8,643 bases of DNA, from NCBI GenBank assembly GCA_036495025.1, contig DASXNO010000358.1, positions 1 through 8,643 on the forward strand. Direction: 5' to 3'. Every line of letters starts with the position of its first letter. Position 1 is the stretch's first letter. The position numbers and the translations under genes were made by a program. This DNA is from JAOPZY01 sp036495025 (GTDB lineage: Bacteria > Actinomycetota > CADDZG01 > JAHWKV01 > JAOPZY01). This document shows, in pieces, positions 1 through 6,132 of this stretch. Under the pieces are notes generated by a model. The model was given only the letters and a program-made list of their open reading frames with translations. It ran no database searches and was not told where the DNA came from.

Positions 1-1474
1 GATCGCGCACGTCGGTCCGGGTGCCGGTGGCGACGACGGTCCAGGTGGGGGGGTGGGCGACGACGAAGCCGGTCGCCGGATCGGTGTACCTGACCCAGCT
101 ACTCGGCACGGCCCCCCCGGCGGACGGCGCGGCAGCCGGCGGTGAAGCGGGGGGAGCCTGTCCCGGGGAGTTCCCCCCCGTTCGGTATCCCAGCACGGCC
201 GCGACCACAGCCGCGAGGACCACCACGCAGAGCAGGCCGACGAGGAGGGCGCCGGGGGGGCGGCTCCGACGGGGGCCAGGCTCCGATGTGCGGGTTCCCG
301 GCGACCAGCTCGGGGCCGAGCTCGCCGCCGGGCTCGGCGACCGACTCGGTGCTGGACTCGGTGCTGGGCGCGGCGCCGAACGAGGTGCTGGGCTGAGCAG
401 GGGGGCAGGCGGTGGGCCGGGTGGTCGACTCGGCGGTGGGCCCTGTGCCGTACTCCGTGCGGGGGCCTCCCTCGGCGGCGGGGGTGGCTCCACGACCCGC
501 TCAGGGATCGACCGCAGCCGCAGCGGTGGGGTTTCGGACATCGTCGCTTTCGGCGAGGGGGCCTCGGCGGGCGGCGGCCGAACCGGATGTGGCGCCGCGG
601 GCAGGGGAGCGGTCGGGGCGACCCCGCCCCGGCCGTCCGTCTTCGTCGCACTCGGTGCGAGGGCCTCTCGGAGGAGCTCGCCCGCCCTGGCGGCGTCGGG
701 GCGGGCCTCGGGATCCTTCGTCAGCAGCGCCATGAGGGCCGGGGTAAGGGGTCCGGCCAGCACTGGCCCCCTCGGCTCGTCGTTCACGATGGCGACCATG
801 GTCGGGAGCGGTCCCAGCTTGATGAAGGGGGGCACCCCTTCGACCGCGAAGTACAGCGCCGCGCCGAGTGACCACAGATCGCTCGGGGCACCCACAACAC
901 CGCCGGCGGCCTGCTCGGGGGACATGTAGGCGGGTGAGCCGGGAATCAGCCCCGTCGTGGTCATGCCCGGTTCGCCGACGATGGATGCGATGCCGAAGTC
1001 GGCGAGCTTTGGATGGCCCCCCGGCGGGACGAGGATGTTGCCCGGCTTGATGTCGCGGTGGACGATGCCCTGCCGGTGGGCCGCCTGGAGGGTGTCCAGC
1101 AGTTGCAGCCCGAGGTCGGCGGCCTCGGCGGGGGACAGGGGGCCCTGGTCCTGCACTCGCTCGGCGAGCGACGGCGCATCGACAAGCTCCATCACGATGC
1201 AGGGCCGGCCGTCGTCCTCGACGACGTCGAACACGGTCACGGCGCCGGGATGCGTGAGCCGGGCAGACGCCCGGGCCTCGTGCAGCACCTTCCGGCGCAC
1301 GCGCGCGCCTTCGGCCTCGTTGAGCTGAGGCGGGATCTCGATCCGCTTCACCGCGACGGCCCGGCCGAGCAGGGTGTCCTGGGCCCGCCAGACCGCACCG
1401 TTGCCCCCCCGGCCAATCAGCGAGGCCAGGCGGTAACGGTCAGCGACAACCTCCCCACCGTCAGGTGTCGACAT
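1..1474 (-). CDS. PknB-type membrane Ser/Thr protein kinase (C-terminus cut by window edge)
   Basis: Transfers phosphate from ATP to Ser/Thr of cytoplasmic proteins, with an outward-facing C-terminal region that probably senses a signal. The frame stays open from the ATG at 1474 to the window edge (491 codons visible). The kinase domain covers about residues 12-270: glycine loop GRGGNGAV (21-28), Lys43 in VAVK, alpha-C Glu66, catalytic loop HRDIKPGN (139-146), DFG at 159-161, and MSPEQ (184-188). All catalytic residues are present, so it should be active. Residues 275-405 are a Pro/Ala/Ser-rich linker. One transmembrane helix lies at about 409-430. The outer part begins SWVRYTDPATGFVVAHPPTW, like the small extracellular domain seen in some actinobacterial kinases; there are no PASTA repeats in the visible part. 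An in-frame ATG at 1495 would add seven residues; neither start has a good Shine-Dalgarno. Substrates are unknown. Confidence 0.93.
   Translation of the reverse strand, partial: MSTPDGGEVVADRYRLASLIGRGGNGAVWRAQDTLLGRAVAVKRIEIPPQLNEAEGARVRRKVLHEARASARLTHPGAVTVFDVVEDDGRPCIVMELVDAPSLAERVQDQGPLSPAEAADLGLQLLDTLQAAHRQGIVHRDIKPGNILVPPGGHPKLADFGIASIVGEPGMTTTGLIPGSPAYMSPEQAAGGVVGAPSDLWSLGAALYFAVEGVPPFIKLGPLPTMVAIVNDEPRGPVLAGPLTPALMALLTKDPEARPDAARAGELLREALAPSATKTDGRGGVAPTAPLPAAPHPVRPPPAEAPSPKATMSETPPLRLRSIPERVVEPPPPPREAPARSTAQGPPPSRPPGPPPAPLLSPAPRSAPRPAPSPAPSRSPSPAASSAPSWSPGTRTSEPGPRRSRPPGALLVGLLCVVVLAAVVAAVLGYRTGGNSPGQAPPASPPAAAPSAGGAVPSSWVRYTDPATGFVVAHPPTWTVVATGTRTDVRD
344..367. repeat. 12-bp tandem duplication in the kinase linker
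   Basis: Two exact adjacent copies of ACTCGGTGCTGG (344-355 and 356-367). Read on the minus strand they encode two consecutive Pro-Ala-Pro-Ser units of the linker, so the duplication is in frame. This fits slippage-type growth of a low-complexity spacer between the kinase domain and the membrane. Confidence 0.6.
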
Positions 1475-1549
1475 TGCTCTGCCAGCTTGCCTCATGCGGG
1501 TGGCTTCATACCACCCGAGCCTTCAGGATCGATGGACGCGATGGTGCCA

Positions 1550-1598
1550 GGCGCCGTCAGGGCGCCGCACAAGGACCAGAGGCCCCCCTCAGGGCGCC
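1550..1598. repeat. GC-rich hairpin and direct repeats upstream of the kinase
   Basis: GGCGCC occurs at 1550-1555 and 1561-1566 around a 5-base spacer, so the two copies can pair as a 6-bp stem. The 10-bp word TCAGGGCGCC is directly repeated at 1557-1566 and 1589-1598, 32 bp apart (about three helical turns). It lies 55-125 bases upstream of the kinase start and 90-140 bases past the hydrolase stop. It could be an operator array for the kinase or a hairpin ending the hydrolase transcript. No T-run follows on either strand. In DNA this GC-rich such repeats also arise by chance. Confidence 0.3.
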
Positions 1599-1620
1599 CG
1601 TGTGGCGGGACAAATCGCCG

Positions 1621-1626
1621 TAGGAT
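1621..1626 (+). promoter_or_regulatory. Possible -10 hexamer TAGGAT
   Basis: TAGGAT matches the actinobacterial TANNNT -10 pattern and ends 9 bases before an ATG at 1636 that has no Shine-Dalgarno sequence, the layout of a leaderless or nearly leaderless transcript. No convincing -35 box is visible. The reading frame it would serve runs antisense into the hydrolase gene, so the promoter may be an orphan. Confidence 0.3.
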
Positions 1627-1635
1627 ACCGGGCGC

Positions 1636-1689
1636 ATGGCCACCACCGCCTTGATCGGCACCACGAAGGGTCTCGGGCGGCAGCGGCGA
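1636..1689 (+). pseudogene. Possible orphaned 5' end of a lost gene
   Basis: The ATG at 1636 opens with MATTALIGTTKGL, which from memory resembles the N-terminus of BNR/YCF48-like beta-propeller proteins (often close to LLVGTRKGLF). The likeness stops after about 13 codons, and the 3' end of the opposite-strand hydrolase begins at 1690. The frame stays open to 2418, but that stretch is antisense to a well-conserved hydrolase and has no propeller-like sequence. A genuine gene start truncated by rearrangement is one reading; chance is the other. Confidence 0.2.
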
Positions 1690-2550
1690 CTAGGGCTCCC
1701 GGCCGGCCAGAAGGCCGTCCAGGCGCCTCAGCAGTTCCCCGGCGAAGGCGTCGACGATCCCCGGAAGCACGAGCGGACCGGTGGAGAAGAGGCCCTCGGC
1801 GTGGCCCCCGCCGGGGATGACCCAGAGGCCCTTCGGCTCGCCCGCTTGCTGGTAGAGGTGCTCCGCCTCCTCGGGAGGAAAGAAGGGGTCCGCACTGCCG
1901 TGGACAAGCAGGATGGGGGCGGGCGCGATCTGGCCGACGACCTCGACGGGGCTGTCCCGATCGGGCACGTACCCCGACAGGCGGACCCCGGTCAGCGCCC
2001 TGGCGGCGGCCAGGCCCCCGGGGACGCGCCAGATCAGTTCCGTGCGCCGGGCTCCCCGCCCTCGCTGGCCGGCGTCTTTCCACTCGGCCGGCCCGCTGAT
2101 CGCGATGCACGCGTCCAGGGGCTCGAGGAGTGCCGCCGAGCGGATGACCGCTGCCGCCCCCATCGAGAACCCGATCGCCACGATGGGCAGCGAGGTGTCG
2201 GCCCGCATGACTGCGGTGACGGCGGCGACATCGAGTGCCTCGGCATGCCCGAGCGTACAGAACCCTCCGGAGGTCCCGTGCCCTCGGAGGTCCATCGTCC
2301 ATACGGGCCCGACACGGTTGAGAGCCTCGGCGAGGTCGAGGAGGGCGGGGATGCGGCGGTGGGCGAACAACCCGTGGACGAGGAGGAACGCCAGCCGTCC
2401 CTCTCCCGCCAGGCGTGATCCGCCGATCGTGACGCCGTCCGCCGCCTTCGTCTCGAACTCGGTTGACTCGCCGCGGAATGGGCGAGCGCGGGCGGGATTG
2501 AACTTGATCCGGTAGTAGCGCAGGCGGGTCAGATGTGCAGTGTCGCACAC
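1690..2550 (-). CDS. Alpha/beta hydrolase (serine hydrolase)
   Basis: A 286-residue alpha/beta-hydrolase-fold protein that probably cleaves an ester, thioester or amide; the substrate cannot be read from the sequence. LLVHGLFAH (56-64) contains the HG oxyanion element. The nucleophile elbow is GFSMG with Ser129, the acid is Asp221 in HGSADPFFP, and the catalytic His250 is in GGGHAEG, each at its usual place. DLRGHGTS (87-94) is also typical. There is no signal peptide, so it should be cytoplasmic, although the Arg/Tyr-rich N-terminus (RLRYYRIKF) might touch a membrane. The frame is open far upstream with no ATG near the domain; I chose the GTG at 2550, which follows TTAATT by six bases and could be leaderless. 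A downstream CTG or other start is possible, so the first 15-25 residues are uncertain. It is transcribed toward the kinase and away from the gene at 2677. Confidence 0.85.
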   Translation of the reverse strand: MCDTAHLTRLRYYRIKFNPARARPFRGESTEFETKAADGVTIGGSRLAGEGRLAFLLVHGLFAHRRIPALLDLAEALNRVGPVWTMDLRGHGTSGGFCTLGHAEALDVAAVTAVMRADTSLPIVAIGFSMGAAAVIRSAALLEPLDACIAISGPAEWKDAGQRGRGARRTELIWRVPGGLAAARALTGVRLSGYVPDRDSPVEVVGQIAPAPILLVHGSADPFFPPEEAEHLYQQAGEPKGLWVIPGGGHAEGLFSTGPLVLPGIVDAFAGELLRRLDGLLAGREP

Positions 2551-2676
2551 TCCTGAAATTAACGAAGACGGACCGGCTCGAAACTTTGTTCGCTCGATCG
2601 TGACGGCTTCCGTCGGTAGAGGGGTAACAGGTGGAGAACGGAGCAGGAGACGGGACCCGAGGAAGGAGCTGGTGCC
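2551..2676. promoter_or_regulatory. Divergent intergenic promoter region
   Basis: These 126 bases separate the leftward hydrolase from the rightward gene at 2677 and must hold promoters for both. The left half is AT-rich for this window (GAAATTAACGAAG near 2554, AAACTTTGTT at 2581-2590). On the minus strand TTAATT lies six bases before the GTG start of the hydrolase. GACGG-CTT-CCGTC (2602-2614) is a perfect 5-bp inverted repeat that could bind a regulator. No clear -35/-10 pair for the plus strand stands out. Confidence 0.45.
2661..2668 (+). promoter_or_regulatory. Ribosome binding site GGAAGGAG
   Basis: A strong Shine-Dalgarno sequence 8 bases before the ATG at 2677. It fixes that start and contrasts with the Shine-Dalgarno-less starts of several neighbours. 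Confidence 0.8.
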
Positions 2677-3585
2677 ATGGCGACAGTGCGCAAAGAGATC
2701 GGCATCGACGGAGGGGGACGAGGGGTGCGGTCGGCACGGCGCCCGACCGCAACGGTCCGTTTCGAGTCGACCGGTGAGCCCACCCTGTCCGGGGAGCTGC
2801 GGACCGGGGGGCGCCTCATCGTCGACTACGACCCGGTGCGCCTGCCCGATTGCCGGGGCTCCCAGGCCGGCCTGCCGGCCTGGGACATAACCGTCAATGC
2901 CCGCTTCCACCCCGGCCTCCAGCTCTACGGCGGCAAGCTGGTCCGCCAGGTCGACGCATCGACCGGGAGGCTGCTGATCCCACCCGCCCCCGACCCCTAC
3001 GAGGTCACCGTGCCCGCGGGCGCCCGTGAGGTCGAGCTGTGGTTCCAGAACATCGACGCCGGCGGATGCCGCGCCTGGGACAGCAACGGCGGTGCCAACT
3101 ACTGGTTCCCCGTCTGGCCCGGCCAGGTGCAGGCCCCGACCGACGCCGTGATCCTGCGGGAGGGCGCCGTCGTGGCCCGTGGCGTCGTCAACGTCGTCGG
3201 CGAGGGGGCGGTGAAGTCCAACACCTTCCCTGACCCCGCCGGGCAGGGCACTCGGCTCGAAACCCGCCTCGTTGTCGTCGCATGGGTCCGCAACGATGCC
3301 TTCGCCAAATCGGTCTGGATGGATGTCCACGTGTTCGATCCGGACAACAGGGTCATCGAAGCGCAGACTGCGCCGCTCGAGTACGCGGGGCCCAGCGAAG
3401 GCGGCGGCGACCTGTTCGAGTTCGATCGGGTGATCTACCTCGGCTCGGTGGCGTCGCCCGGCTCGATGTCCCGCCGCCCCGAGGCCAGGAAAGTGCAGTA
3501 CCGCCTCTATGCCGAGATGAACGGCGAGCTGTACACCGACGGCGTCCTCCACGGCCACGAGCTGTCCGAGGACGTCACGCACTGA
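2677..3585 (+). CDS. Uncharacterised beta-rich protein (possibly DUF6209)
   Basis: A 302-residue protein of unknown function, without signal peptide or membrane helix, so probably cytoplasmic. The N-terminal 25 residues are basic and Gly-rich, and the rest alternates like a beta-sandwich. Two stretches look conserved: RLIVDYDPVRLPDCRG (46-61) and ELWFQNIDAGGCRAWDS (120-136), followed by NYWFPV (141-146). From memory these resemble proteins labelled DUF6209 in actinobacteria and myxobacteria; I could not check this. Cys59 and Cys131, each within a motif, may be paired or functional. A second beta-rich part (190-290) contains VWMDVHVFDPDNRV and ends in YRLYAEMNGELYTDGV. The start is set by an excellent ribosome binding site. 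The yqeY-like gene starts 30 bases after the stop, so the two may share a transcript, but no functional link is evident. Confidence 0.85.
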   Translation: MATVRKEIGIDGGGRGVRSARRPTATVRFESTGEPTLSGELRTGGRLIVDYDPVRLPDCRGSQAGLPAWDITVNARFHPGLQLYGGKLVRQVDASTGRLLIPPAPDPYEVTVPAGAREVELWFQNIDAGGCRAWDSNGGANYWFPVWPGQVQAPTDAVILREGAVVARGVVNVVGEGAVKSNTFPDPAGQGTRLETRLVVVAWVRNDAFAKSVWMDVHVFDPDNRVIEAQTAPLEYAGPSEGGGDLFEFDRVIYLGSVASPGSMSRRPEARKVQYRLYAEMNGELYTDGVLHGHELSEDVTH

Positions 3586-3600
3586 GCGCCGCCGAGACGG

Positions 3601-3606
3601 CATGAT
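3601..3606 (+). promoter_or_regulatory. Possible -10 hexamer CATGAT for the yqeY-like gene
   Basis: CATGAT matches four of six positions of TATAAT and ends 9 bases before the ATG at 3616. There is no Shine-Dalgarno sequence before that ATG, so a leaderless or very short-leader transcript is plausible. The hexamer sits in the short gap after the preceding gene, and read-through from that gene is equally possible. Confidence 0.3.
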
Positions 3607-3615
3607 GTGGGTCCG

Positions 3616-4080
3616 ATGCCATCGCTCAAGGACCAGCTGCAGTCGGACCTGACCGACGCGATCCGCGCGCAGGACGACGTCGTGCGGTCGACGTTGCGGA
3701 TGGCCCTCACCGCCATCACGAGGGCGGAGGTCGCCGGAGCAACCCACACGACCCTGACCGACGACCAGGTGGTTGGTCTTCTCCGCTCGGAGATCCGGAA
3801 GCGTGGCGAGGCCGCGGACATCTTCGCGGCAGCCGGACGGGACGAGCTGGCGGCGCGCGAGCGGGCCGAGGCGGAGGTCCTCGCTCCCTATCTGCCGGCC
3901 GAGTTGAGCGACGAGGCGCTCGCCGCCATCGTCACGGAGGAGGTCGCCCGGGCCGGACAGGACGATGCCACGGGGGGGCGCGCCATGGGATCGGTCATCA
4001 AGGCCGTGCGCGCCCGTGTCGGGCAGCAGGCTGGCGGGGGGCGGATTGCGGACGCGGTCAAGGCCGCGCTGCGCTCCTGA
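3616..4080 (+). CDS. yqeY: GatB/YqeY domain-containing protein
   Basis: A 154-residue stand-alone GatB/YqeY protein, the usual length for the family. The domain is related to the C-terminal tail of GatB in the Glu-tRNA(Gln)/Asp-tRNA(Asn) amidotransferase and is thought to contact tRNA, but the role of the free-standing protein is not established. Visible family features are the N-terminal helix SLKDQLQSDLTDAIRAQDD, the TLRMALTAI segment (26-34), EIRKRGEAADIF (59-70), YLPAELSDEALAAIV (92-106), and the C-terminal GSVIKAVRARVG...G...AVKAAL part. I chose ATG 3616 because the family normally starts a few residues before SLK; the GTG at 3607 would add three residues. No Shine-Dalgarno precedes either start. 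Its position just before an amidotransferase cassette is suggestive only by theme. Confidence 0.92.
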   Translation: MPSLKDQLQSDLTDAIRAQDDVVRSTLRMALTAITRAEVAGATHTTLTDDQVVGLLRSEIRKRGEAADIFAAAGRDELAARERAEAEVLAPYLPAELSDEALAAIVTEEVARAGQDDATGGRAMGSVIKAVRARVGQQAGGGRIADAVKAALRS

Positions 4081-4118
4081 CCGGGAACCTGGGCTGCGCG
4101 GCCACGAGGATAGTCCGC

Positions 4119-4140
4119 GATCGCGTGTATACGCGCGATC
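4119..4140. promoter_or_regulatory. 22-bp near-perfect palindrome upstream of the amidotransferase gene
   Basis: The arms GATCGCG (4119-4125) and CGCGATC (4134-4140) flank a palindromic GTATAC core (4127-4132). The only imperfect pair, T4126 and G4133, would still wobble-pair in RNA, giving an 8-bp stem with a 6-base loop. It lies 39 bases after the yqeY stop and 117 bases before the amidotransferase ATG. It could be the operator of a dimeric regulator of the cassette or a terminator-like hairpin for yqeY; no T-run follows it, which favours an operator. A second, shorter perfect palindrome, CTCGTACGAG, lies at 4183-4192. Confidence 0.5.
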
Positions 4141-4244
4141 TACGACTAACATCCAGATTTCTCGAGCGGTTCACGCGCTAGTCTCGTACGAGCTGGGTAG
4201 CAACACGGGGCTTCGGGGGCAGAGCCTTGGAGCTGCCGGATTCC

Positions 4245-4252
4245 AGGGAGGG
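4245..4252 (+). promoter_or_regulatory. Ribosome binding site AGGGAGGG
   Basis: A strong Shine-Dalgarno sequence five bases before the ATG at 4258. That ATG gives the Met-Cys N-terminus this enzyme class needs, so both lines of evidence fix the start. The leader (4081-4257) also contains a GGCAG/CTGCC pair near 4220-4237 able to form a small hairpin just ahead of the ribosome binding site. Confidence 0.8.
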
Positions 4253-4257
4253 TCGAG

Positions 4258-6048
4258 ATGTGTGGGATTGCGGGTGAGGTTCGCGTGGACGGGCGCCTGC
4301 CCGACGTCGGCGCCGTTGCCCGCATGGCCGGGGCCATGGCCTCCCGCGGCCCCGATGGGGCCGGGATGTGGTCGGCCGGCGGCGTGGCCCTCGGGCACCG
4401 GCGCCTGGCCATCATCGACCTCTCTGGCCGGGGCCACCAGCCGATGGTCGACCCCGAGCTTGGCCTCGCCGTCGTGTTCAACGGGTGCATCTACAACCAC
4501 CGGGAGCTGCGCCGGGAGCTCGAGGCGGCGGGGTACCACTTCTTCTCCACCAGCGACACCGAGGTGCTGCTCAAGGGCTGGCACCGGTGGGGGGAGGGCC
4601 TCGTCGACCGCCTCGCTGGCATGTTCGCCTTCGCCATCTCGGAACGGGACTCGGGCCGGGTCGTCCTCGCCCGGGACCGGCTCGGGATCAAGCCTCTCTA
4701 CCTGGCCGACGTCGATGGCGGTCTGCGGTTCGCTTCGACGATCCCTGCGCTGGTGGCCGGGGGCGGGCTCGATACCGCGGTTGATCCCGTCGGGCTTCAC
4801 CACTACCTGACCTTCCATGCCGTCGTGCCGGCCCCCCGGACGGTGCTCGCCGGCGTCCGCAAGCTTCCGCCGGCCACCCTGCTCGTGGTCGAGCCCGACG
4901 GGCGGCGCCACGAGCGCGAGTACTGGAACCCCTGGAACGCTCCTGCGCCGGAGGCCGCGCCGGCGTCGCCGGACGCCACCGCTGCCGATTGGCGGGAGGC
5001 GGTCGAAGCGGCCCTCCGCCTGGCGGTTCGCCGGCGCCTCGTCGCCGACGTCCCCGTGGGCGTGCTCCTCTCGGGCGGGCTCGACTCCAGCCTCATCGTC
5101 GCCCTGCTGGCCGAGGAGGGCCAGAGCGGCCTCGCCACGTTCAGTATCGGCTTCGAGAGCTCCCGCGACGAAGAGGGTGACGAGTTCCGCTGGTCGGACC
5201 TGGTCGCGGCGCGCTTCGCCACCGACCACCACCGTCTCCGCATCCCGACGGAACGGGTGCTCGGTGCGCTGCCCGGTGCGGTCTCGGCGATGAGCGAACC
5301 CATGGTGAGCCACGACGTCGTGGCGTTCTACCTCCTCTCCGAGGAGGTCAGCCGCCACGTCAAGGTCGTGCAGTCGGGCCAGGGCGCGGACGAGGTCTTC
5401 GCCGGGTACCACTGGTACCAGAAGATGGCCCGGACCCAGGGCGACGGCCTTGCGGAGTACTCGGCTGCCTTTTTCGACCGGACGCACGACCAGGTCAATG
5501 CGGTGCTCAACCCCGAGTACTGTCTCGATGACGACGTCAGCCGGGCGTTCGTCGAGCAGGGCTTCGCCGCTCCGGGGGCCGGGACAGCGCTCCGGCGGGC
5601 TCTGCGCGTCGACACCCGGGTGATGCTGGTCGAGGACCCGGTCAAACGGGTGGACAACATGACGATGGCCTTTGGCCTCGAGGCGCGGGTGCCGTTTCTC
5701 GACCACAACCTCGTCGAGCTGGCGGTTGCCTGTCCCGAGGAGTTGCTGGTTGCTGGCGGCGGCAAGGGGATCCTCAAGGATCTCGCTCGGCCGATCCTGC
5801 CGGCAGAGGTGATCGACCGGCCGAAGGGCTACTTCCCGGTTCCGCCGCTCGTGCGGCTGGATGCCGCAGCCGTCGACCTGCTCCGCGACGCCCTCCTTGC
5901 CCCGGAGGCAAAGAACCGGGGACTCTACCGGCCGGACCACGTCGAACACCTGCTGGCGCATCCCGACGAGCTGACGGTGCTCCGGTACAACCAGTTGTGG
6001 GAGCTCGGGATGCTGGAACTCTGGCTGCAGGCGAATGATATGAACTGA
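4258..6048 (+). CDS. asnO: AsnO-like glutamine-dependent amidotransferase (asparagine synthetase family, NAGGN type)
   Basis: Uses glutamine and ATP to convert a carboxylate to an amide. Its closest likeness from memory is the enzyme that amidates the C-terminus of N-acetylglutaminylglutamine (TIGR03104 group) rather than ordinary asparagine synthetase. The 596 residues match that group's length. The Ntn-glutaminase domain (1 to about 190) has nucleophile Cys2 exposed after Met removal, GHRRLAIIDLS (46-56), FNGCIYN (74-80) and Asp100 in STSDTEV. The synthetase domain (about 245-590) has the PP-loop SGGLDSS (272-278), GQGADEVFAGY (375-385), DNMTMAFGLEARVPFLD (466-482), GKGILK (502-507) and RPKGYFPVP (521-529). 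Both active sites look intact. The product amide is inferred from the family; asparagine or an amide of another small peptide cannot be excluded. It is the first gene of a probable operon; the next gene starts 84 bases downstream. Confidence 0.9.
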   Translation: MCGIAGEVRVDGRLPDVGAVARMAGAMASRGPDGAGMWSAGGVALGHRRLAIIDLSGRGHQPMVDPELGLAVVFNGCIYNHRELRRELEAAGYHFFSTSDTEVLLKGWHRWGEGLVDRLAGMFAFAISERDSGRVVLARDRLGIKPLYLADVDGGLRFASTIPALVAGGGLDTAVDPVGLHHYLTFHAVVPAPRTVLAGVRKLPPATLLVVEPDGRRHEREYWNPWNAPAPEAAPASPDATAADWREAVEAALRLAVRRRLVADVPVGVLLSGGLDSSLIVALLAEEGQSGLATFSIGFESSRDEEGDEFRWSDLVAARFATDHHRLRIPTERVLGALPGAVSAMSEPMVSHDVVAFYLLSEEVSRHVKVVQSGQGADEVFAGYHWYQKMARTQGDGLAEYSAAFFDRTHDQVNAVLNPEYCLDDDVSRAFVEQGFAAPGAGTALRRALRVDTRVMLVEDPVKRVDNMTMAFGLEARVPFLDHNLVELAVACPEELLVAGGGKGILKDLARPILPAEVIDRPKGYFPVPPLVRLDAAAVDLLRDALLAPEAKNRGLYRPDHVEHLLAHPDELTVLRYNQLWELGMLELWLQANDMN

Positions 6049-6129
6049 TTGTTAACTGCGTTCGAATATGTCGTCGGATTGTCTCGGGGATGAAACATTC
6101 AAGTAACCCGGAGGTCGTACCGTTAACAA
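6049..6129. promoter_or_regulatory. Inverted pair of TTGTTAAC sites bracketing the asnO-C26 gap
   Basis: TTGTTAAC lies immediately after the asnO stop (6049-6056) and its exact reverse complement GTTAACAA lies at 6122-6129, just before the next ATG at 6133. Centre-to-centre distance is 71 bp, close to seven helical turns. GTTAAC occurs nowhere else in this GC-rich window. The interval is AT-rich and includes GAATAT (6064-6069), a possible -10 box of an internal promoter. The layout suits a regulator bound at two same-face sites with DNA looping, but it could be coincidence. A GGAGG at 6110-6114 is too far (18 bases) from the ATG to be a normal ribosome binding site. Confidence 0.35.
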
Positions 6130-6132
6130 ACT

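Noticed and set aside
21..929. A 302-codon plus-strand open frame
   Set aside because: It is antisense to the kinase linker and C-lobe; the product is low-complexity Gly/Ala/Arg with no recognisable domain.
1475..1689. tRNA or small RNA gene in the largest gap
   Set aside because: No cloverleaf arms, T-loop consensus or terminator-like stem with T-run could be found on either strand.
2551..4152. Upstream extension of the hydrolase frame to an 820-codon open frame
   Set aside because: The extra part is antisense to two supported genes (2677-3585 and yqeY) and shows no domain. Only the part downstream of about 2550 resembles a hydrolase.
4171..5961. A 596-codon minus-strand open frame opposite asnO
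   Set aside because: It mirrors the codon structure of asnO on the other strand in high-GC DNA, is rich in Arg/Val/Asp, and has no motif. Its length equal to AsnO is coincidental.
4258..6048. Ordinary asparagine synthetase B
   Set aside because: Possible by domain content, but the motif wording and the partner ATP-grasp gene resemble the NAGGN amidotransferase group more closely.
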